Shown: piece after piece, positions 8,822-12,408 of the stretch
Layout: each line of letters starts with the position of its first letter
How positions within the stretch are numbered: position 1 is the stretch's first letter
From: Rhizoclosmatium globosum
Lineage: Eukaryota > Chytridiomycota > Chytridiomycetes > Chytridiales > Chytriomycetaceae
Assembly (NCBI GenBank): GCA_002104985.1
Contig: MCGO01000417.1
Location: forward strand, 1 to 12,408
Length of the DNA stretch: 12,408 nt
Direction: 5' to 3'
Translations under genes and position numbers: made by a program
Notes under the pieces: generated by a model
What the model was told of the DNA's origin: nothing
Seen by the model: the letters and a program-made list of their open reading frames with translations, nothing else
Database searches by the model: none

Positions 8822-11395
8822 ATGCGGGCATCCACCGCGCCACCACTTCGTTCGAGCGATCGTCGATTTACATTTGTTCTTTCTGAGCCTGCGATTGAGG
8901 CGTTTGTGGTGCCTGCGACGTTGGCCTTGAACTTGAACGTGGCGTCGAAGAAGCCGTCGAGTTCGAGTTCGGCCACGGCGTTTGAGAAAGTTGACCGAGT
9001 TGACCGAGGCGGAACAACAGAAAAGACGCGAACAGTCGTCAGTTTTGCGGGTCTTCCGTCGATTGAACCGGCGACCGACTCGCACTCGCACTTGAACTTG
9101 GACACTCCAAACACGATTCCACTTCGTCACTCAGAACGACAACGCCCAAAAACTGCCGCGAATCGACACAGACCAACTTTGATTCCGGTGCCGCAACTCT
9201 CGGACTTGATCGAATCGCAAGCAGAAGATCTGACTTCCGCATCGCCATCAACTCTCTCGCTCAATCCCCAAACCCAACAAATCACTCGTCCAACTCCTCC
9301 AAAATCGGCTCCATCTTTCACTCGCTCTGGCTATCGGCTCTCTTCTGCTCCACCTCTTCCATCACGCCCTCCTGGCTCAGCTTCCGTTACAGTCTCTTCA
9401 GCAGCTTACAGGTTGCCTTACAAGGTTGCCCGAGAAATCAAAAGCGCTGAACTAGTTACGCCTCATAATTGCCAATCGCGTCGATTTCCCCGACAGCAAC
9501 GTAAATTTGATGAAATTCAAGCTATGGAAAATCAGTGGCTTGAAAAACATGTAAATTTGCTACTTGACACCGTACTTGAACTTGATTAATCAATTCTACA
9601 ATATTCCTTTCAATGCAGAGTCTCGCTGCATGCGGTCTCACATTCGAACAAGCTCGAATTGTGAAAAAGAGAATTGAATCCGGAGAAGAACGGCGGTTGT
9701 CTCATAGAAATAGTATGTTTCCTGACAAGTGTTGGCCCCCAAGGAAGGCCAGTGCCTTCAAGAAGGCTGGAACAGATTCCGCAATCTCACTCCCATTTCA
9801 ATCTACTCAACTCAATCAAGGAATTGACGAAGAATTGGGAGTCTTTGCTGAAGAATTTAAAATGTCTGACGACGAGAGTGATGACTTGAACTCAAACGAA
9901 AGACGAACGCATAGTTTTGATGGATTCAGTGGGTTCAGCGACGAAACAGAAGAATCATTTCAGTGGAAGGTTCCAAGCTCTGACGCTTCAAGTGAGAGTG
10001 AAATTGAAGAGTTTCCCATTATTGCTCCTTCTCTTCTGGGAGACTTGTTGAAGCCTGGACTGATTGAAAAAGCTAAGCCGACTCCAGTCAGTGTCGAATC
10101 CAGTGAACCCTCTCAACTCGGGGAATATATTGACAACTCTTCAGACATTGTGAGCTCCTCTTCTGCAGCCATAAATATACGTCCGTCTGTCGTCATTCAG
10201 GGCCCCGAAGATATTGATGACACCTCATCTGATAATATCGTAACCCCTGAGAGATATCGGCCAACACAAAGCAGGAGCCGGCAAGGGAGTACCGGCAGTA
10301 TGGAATCTGCTCAGAGCAACTTATCCTCATTTGACAACCTATCCTCGCTGTCCGCTTCACTCGAGCTTGAATTCAAACGAAACTCAAAAGCAGATGAAGA
10401 ACGCCTGGAATCCCTATCCCTCCAAGCCGCACCGCAACAAAAAGACTATCGAAAAATATACGCACGGCGTAACCTCATGGACCCATCCGCCCTCCACGAC
10501 TCATTCCTCCAACTCTCAGAAAACGTATCCAAAGAAGACGCAGTCGCCGAAATGGAAATGCGCACCGTCTTGCGAGACCTCCAACTCTGGGCCCAATCTA
10601 AATTCACACCTCTATTCAAAGACGGTCTTGACGGGCCACATAAATTCTTGGCTTCGTTTCAGCTTCCCATGATGAAGGGTCCGGAACCTAATAAACTGTT
10701 CCATAGACTTGATACACGGAATTCTTTGGCGGCGAACCATGCTAGTAGTCATTTGAGGAGTTCTCGTGTTACTGACCGGGCAAGCATATCAACGCGAAAT
10801 TCTGTTTCGACTGTGGCAAACACGAATAATTCGAATGCGGATGGGGAGGATAAAAATGGGTTTGAGGAGTTGTTGCTCTTGACGCCTTGGAAACCCGCTT
10901 TGGAGGATTCTAAGCATGCTCGAGATAAAGGGAAGGGTGTTACGCTGGCTGGAAAGACTCCTCGAGCTCTTATTAAGAGAGTCAAAGAGGCGAATAACGT
11001 GGGGCGAGAAGGAGTCGATGTTCGAGGTGCCCCAAATGGTGGAGAGCTTTCGCTTAGTGTGGAAGGTTTGTTGTTTACGTTTCAAAAAGTGAATTTAATG
11101 TCTTGAGTAAGAACTTGCAAGAGTGAAGGCTGCATCTCGGAGACCTGATACAAATGTTACTGCAAGAGATGAAGCACAAAGACTTTTGCAAAAGCGCAAC
11201 AAGTATGGAGCTGGATGGTACCTTGACCCGAATGAATGGGAAACAGCCATTAAAAAGCCAGTGTTCCATGTGAGTTCCGTATTACTTGCGAACTAATTCT
11301 GATTTCATTTGAAGGATGAACGAAGAAAGAGGCAGAAAGAGATACGGAAAATGCTAAACGGCGTGATAGACCGACAAAGGGCAATTTATGGTTAA
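8822..11395 (+). CDS. Large Ser-rich, mostly disordered protein of unknown function, about 807 aa
   Basis: I do not recognise this protein. Exons are 8822-9571, 9619-11065, 11124-11269 and 11315-11395. Introns 9572-9618 (GTACTT..CAG, 47 nt) and 11270-11314 (GTGAGT..AAG, 45 nt, with ACTAAT) are clear. Intron 11066-11123 is less sure; a start at GTTTCA near 11079 with an end at 11121 also keeps frame. The ATG at 8822 is the first in frame after a stop at 8738. The N-terminal half is Ser/Pro/Thr/Arg-rich and looks unstructured. A helical block around the first junction (ENQWLEKH..LAACGLTFEQARIVKKRIE) looks folded. A long Ser/Asp/Glu region follows. The C-terminus has a compact motif with GAGWYLDPNEW and a basic helix. 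That motif faintly recalls the YGAWYL..W ending of FAM47-type proteins, which is a weak resemblance. Scaffold or regulatory roles are possible; none is shown. Confidence 0.75.
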
Positions 11396-11449
11396 ACATT
11401 TCTATCATCCCAATCAACTATTCATAAAAAGTACAAAGAAATTAACTGA

Positions 11450-11455
11450 AATAAA
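11450..11455 (+). terminator. Poly(A) signal of the Ser-rich protein gene
   Basis: AATAAA lies 55 nt after the TAA at 11395 and 28 nt before the ATG of the next gene, so the 3' end of one transcript and the promoter or leader of the next share the same 88-bp gap. Confidence 0.5.
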
Positions 11456-11483
11456 TAGAGAAAGAATATCGAACTTTTGAAAA

Positions 11484-12289
11484 ATGAACTTGCATCCAAC
11501 AACAACCCCACGACCGCTGCGCAAACCTGCCATCCAAGCCAAAGAGCATCCGTCCCTGAAGTTTACATACTCTCCCTCTGCTGATGGCATTGACGAACAC
11601 CTCCTCATCTTGTTCCACGGGCTCGGCGACTTGCACAACAACTTCATCAACTTTGGAAAGAAGATGCAACTGCCTCAAACAGCGTTACTATCCATCGGAG
11701 CACCTTGTCTTATCCCATTGATGGATCTGGATGAGGGAAGCGCATGGTTCCCAAGCTTCACGGACAATGGAGATGACATTCCTGCAACGTCGAGTGTCGC
11801 TCAAAAAGGACTTGGAAAGACACGGAAACAGATACAATTGTTCTTGGAGAAGTGCGTGTTTGTAGATGGGCGGTGGAAGGATTGTCCACAGAAGGTGCTG
11901 TTGTTTGGGTTCTCGCAAGGTGGTTGTGTTGCACTTGATTTGGCACTGGCGATGTCACCAAGTTACTGTATTGGAGGCGTTGTTTCTGTTTGTGGTTGGT
12001 TGGAGGAGGGAATGGGAACGAAAGCTCGGAAGCAAGTTGATGTTCTCGTCGTGCAAGGTACGAAGGATCCGCTTTTGCCGGTTTCGGATGCGAAAAGGAA
12101 GCAAGTGTATTTGGAGGGTTTGATGTTGGACTCGGTTCACTTGGATGTGGCAATTGTGGAAGGAAGGATCACTATCTTCCGGGAAAGGATTACAATGAGA
12201 TGCAACGAATTATGGCGTTCTTTGCTTCGCATATGACGTTGAGAAATATTAAGCTTGAGGCAATGAGTGATGTGTATGAAGTTAAATAA
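11484..12289 (+). pseudogene. Phospholipase/carboxylesterase-type alpha/beta-hydrolase with an apparent frameshift
   Basis: A single open frame from ATG 11484 encodes an alpha/beta-hydrolase like acyl-protein thioesterases and carboxylesterases (Abhydrolase_2 type). It shows LILFHGLGD (oxyanion-hole loop), AWFPSF, GFSQGG with nucleophile Ser144, and TKDPLLPVSDAKR with Asp195. Such enzymes remove acyl groups from lysophospholipids or from S-acylated proteins. From about 12162 the frame goes on to a TGA ending at 12236 with family-unlike residues. The other frame from about 12164 reads KDHYLPGKDY..MAFFASHM to a TAA at 12287-12289, giving the expected catalytic His about 35 residues after Asp195 and the normal C-terminal helix. 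One missing base in the GGAAGGAAGG run (12158-12167) explains this. A sequencing error is as likely as real decay. An intron 12105-12166 would restore frame but delete the strand before the His. Confidence 0.75.
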
Positions 12290-12290
12290 A
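12285..12290 (+). terminator. Poly(A) signal overlapping the hydrolase stop in the restored frame
   Basis: AATAAA contains the TAA that ends the family-like C-terminal frame (12287-12289). The same overlap occurs in GRC3 and the transposon companion gene, which mildly supports this being the original stop. The remaining 118 bases to the window end are AT-rich, with a 10-bp palindrome (CTTACGTAAG, 12394-12403) and no gene I can support. Confidence 0.5.
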
Positions 12291-12408
12291 CATTTTAGGC
12301 GAGGGGAAAATCCCAGAAAGAGTAATTTTCGGTTGGATAAATCTTCATAATTATCTTCATATTAATTTCTGTATTTTCTTGTCAATTTCTGAACTTACGT
12401 AAGATTGT

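Noticed and set aside
11442..11678. Minus-strand open frames over the start of the hydrolase gene
   Set aside because: They are antisense shadows of a gene with clear catalytic motifs.
12290..12408. Possible start of another gene at the right edge
   Set aside because: Only AT-rich sequence and a 10-bp palindrome are visible; no frame or splice pattern can be supported.

Overview
The window reads as eukaryotic nuclear DNA from a fungus, most likely an early-diverging (chytrid-like) lineage. The genes are compact and are interrupted by short GT-AG introns, mostly 42-59 nt. Many introns carry a CTNAC/CTAAC-like branch site, intergenic gaps are small, and AATAAA signals sit at or on the stop codons. 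The lineage is an inference from gene style and from the protein families; no rRNA or other marker is present.

Host layout. (1) 34-781 (+): the 3' part of a small coiled-coil protein gene of unknown function, cut by the window edge. (2) 810-3193 (-): an eight-exon gene for the polynucleotide 5'-hydroxyl kinase Grc3/NOL9, a pre-rRNA processing enzyme, convergent with gene 1 and separated from it by only 28 bp. (3) 8822-11395 (+): a four-exon gene for a large, Ser-rich, mostly disordered protein I do not recognise. (4) 11484-12289 (+): an alpha/beta-hydrolase of the phospholipase/carboxylesterase (acyl-protein thioesterase) type, with an apparent 1-base frameshift just before the catalytic histidine.

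The centre of the window (3201-8662, 5462 bp) is a complete DNA transposon. It has perfect 13-bp terminal inverted repeats beginning CACTCC, is flanked on both sides by TA, and has AACATTT-type subterminal repeats at both ends. Inside are two divergently transcribed, intron-containing genes whose start codons lie 53 bp apart. To the right is a transposase of about 985 aa with an N-terminal C2H2-like finger and the conserved blocks of fungal CACTA/Plavaka-like transposases. To the left is a six-exon gene for a 383-aa protein with no family I recognise.

The element lies 7 bp upstream of the GRC3 start codon. Removing it leaves about 164 bp between GRC3 and the gene at 8822, so it seems to have landed in a shared bidirectional promoter. 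GRC3 transcription would then start within or cross the left end of the transposon. The two-gene element and its position are the main finds of this window.
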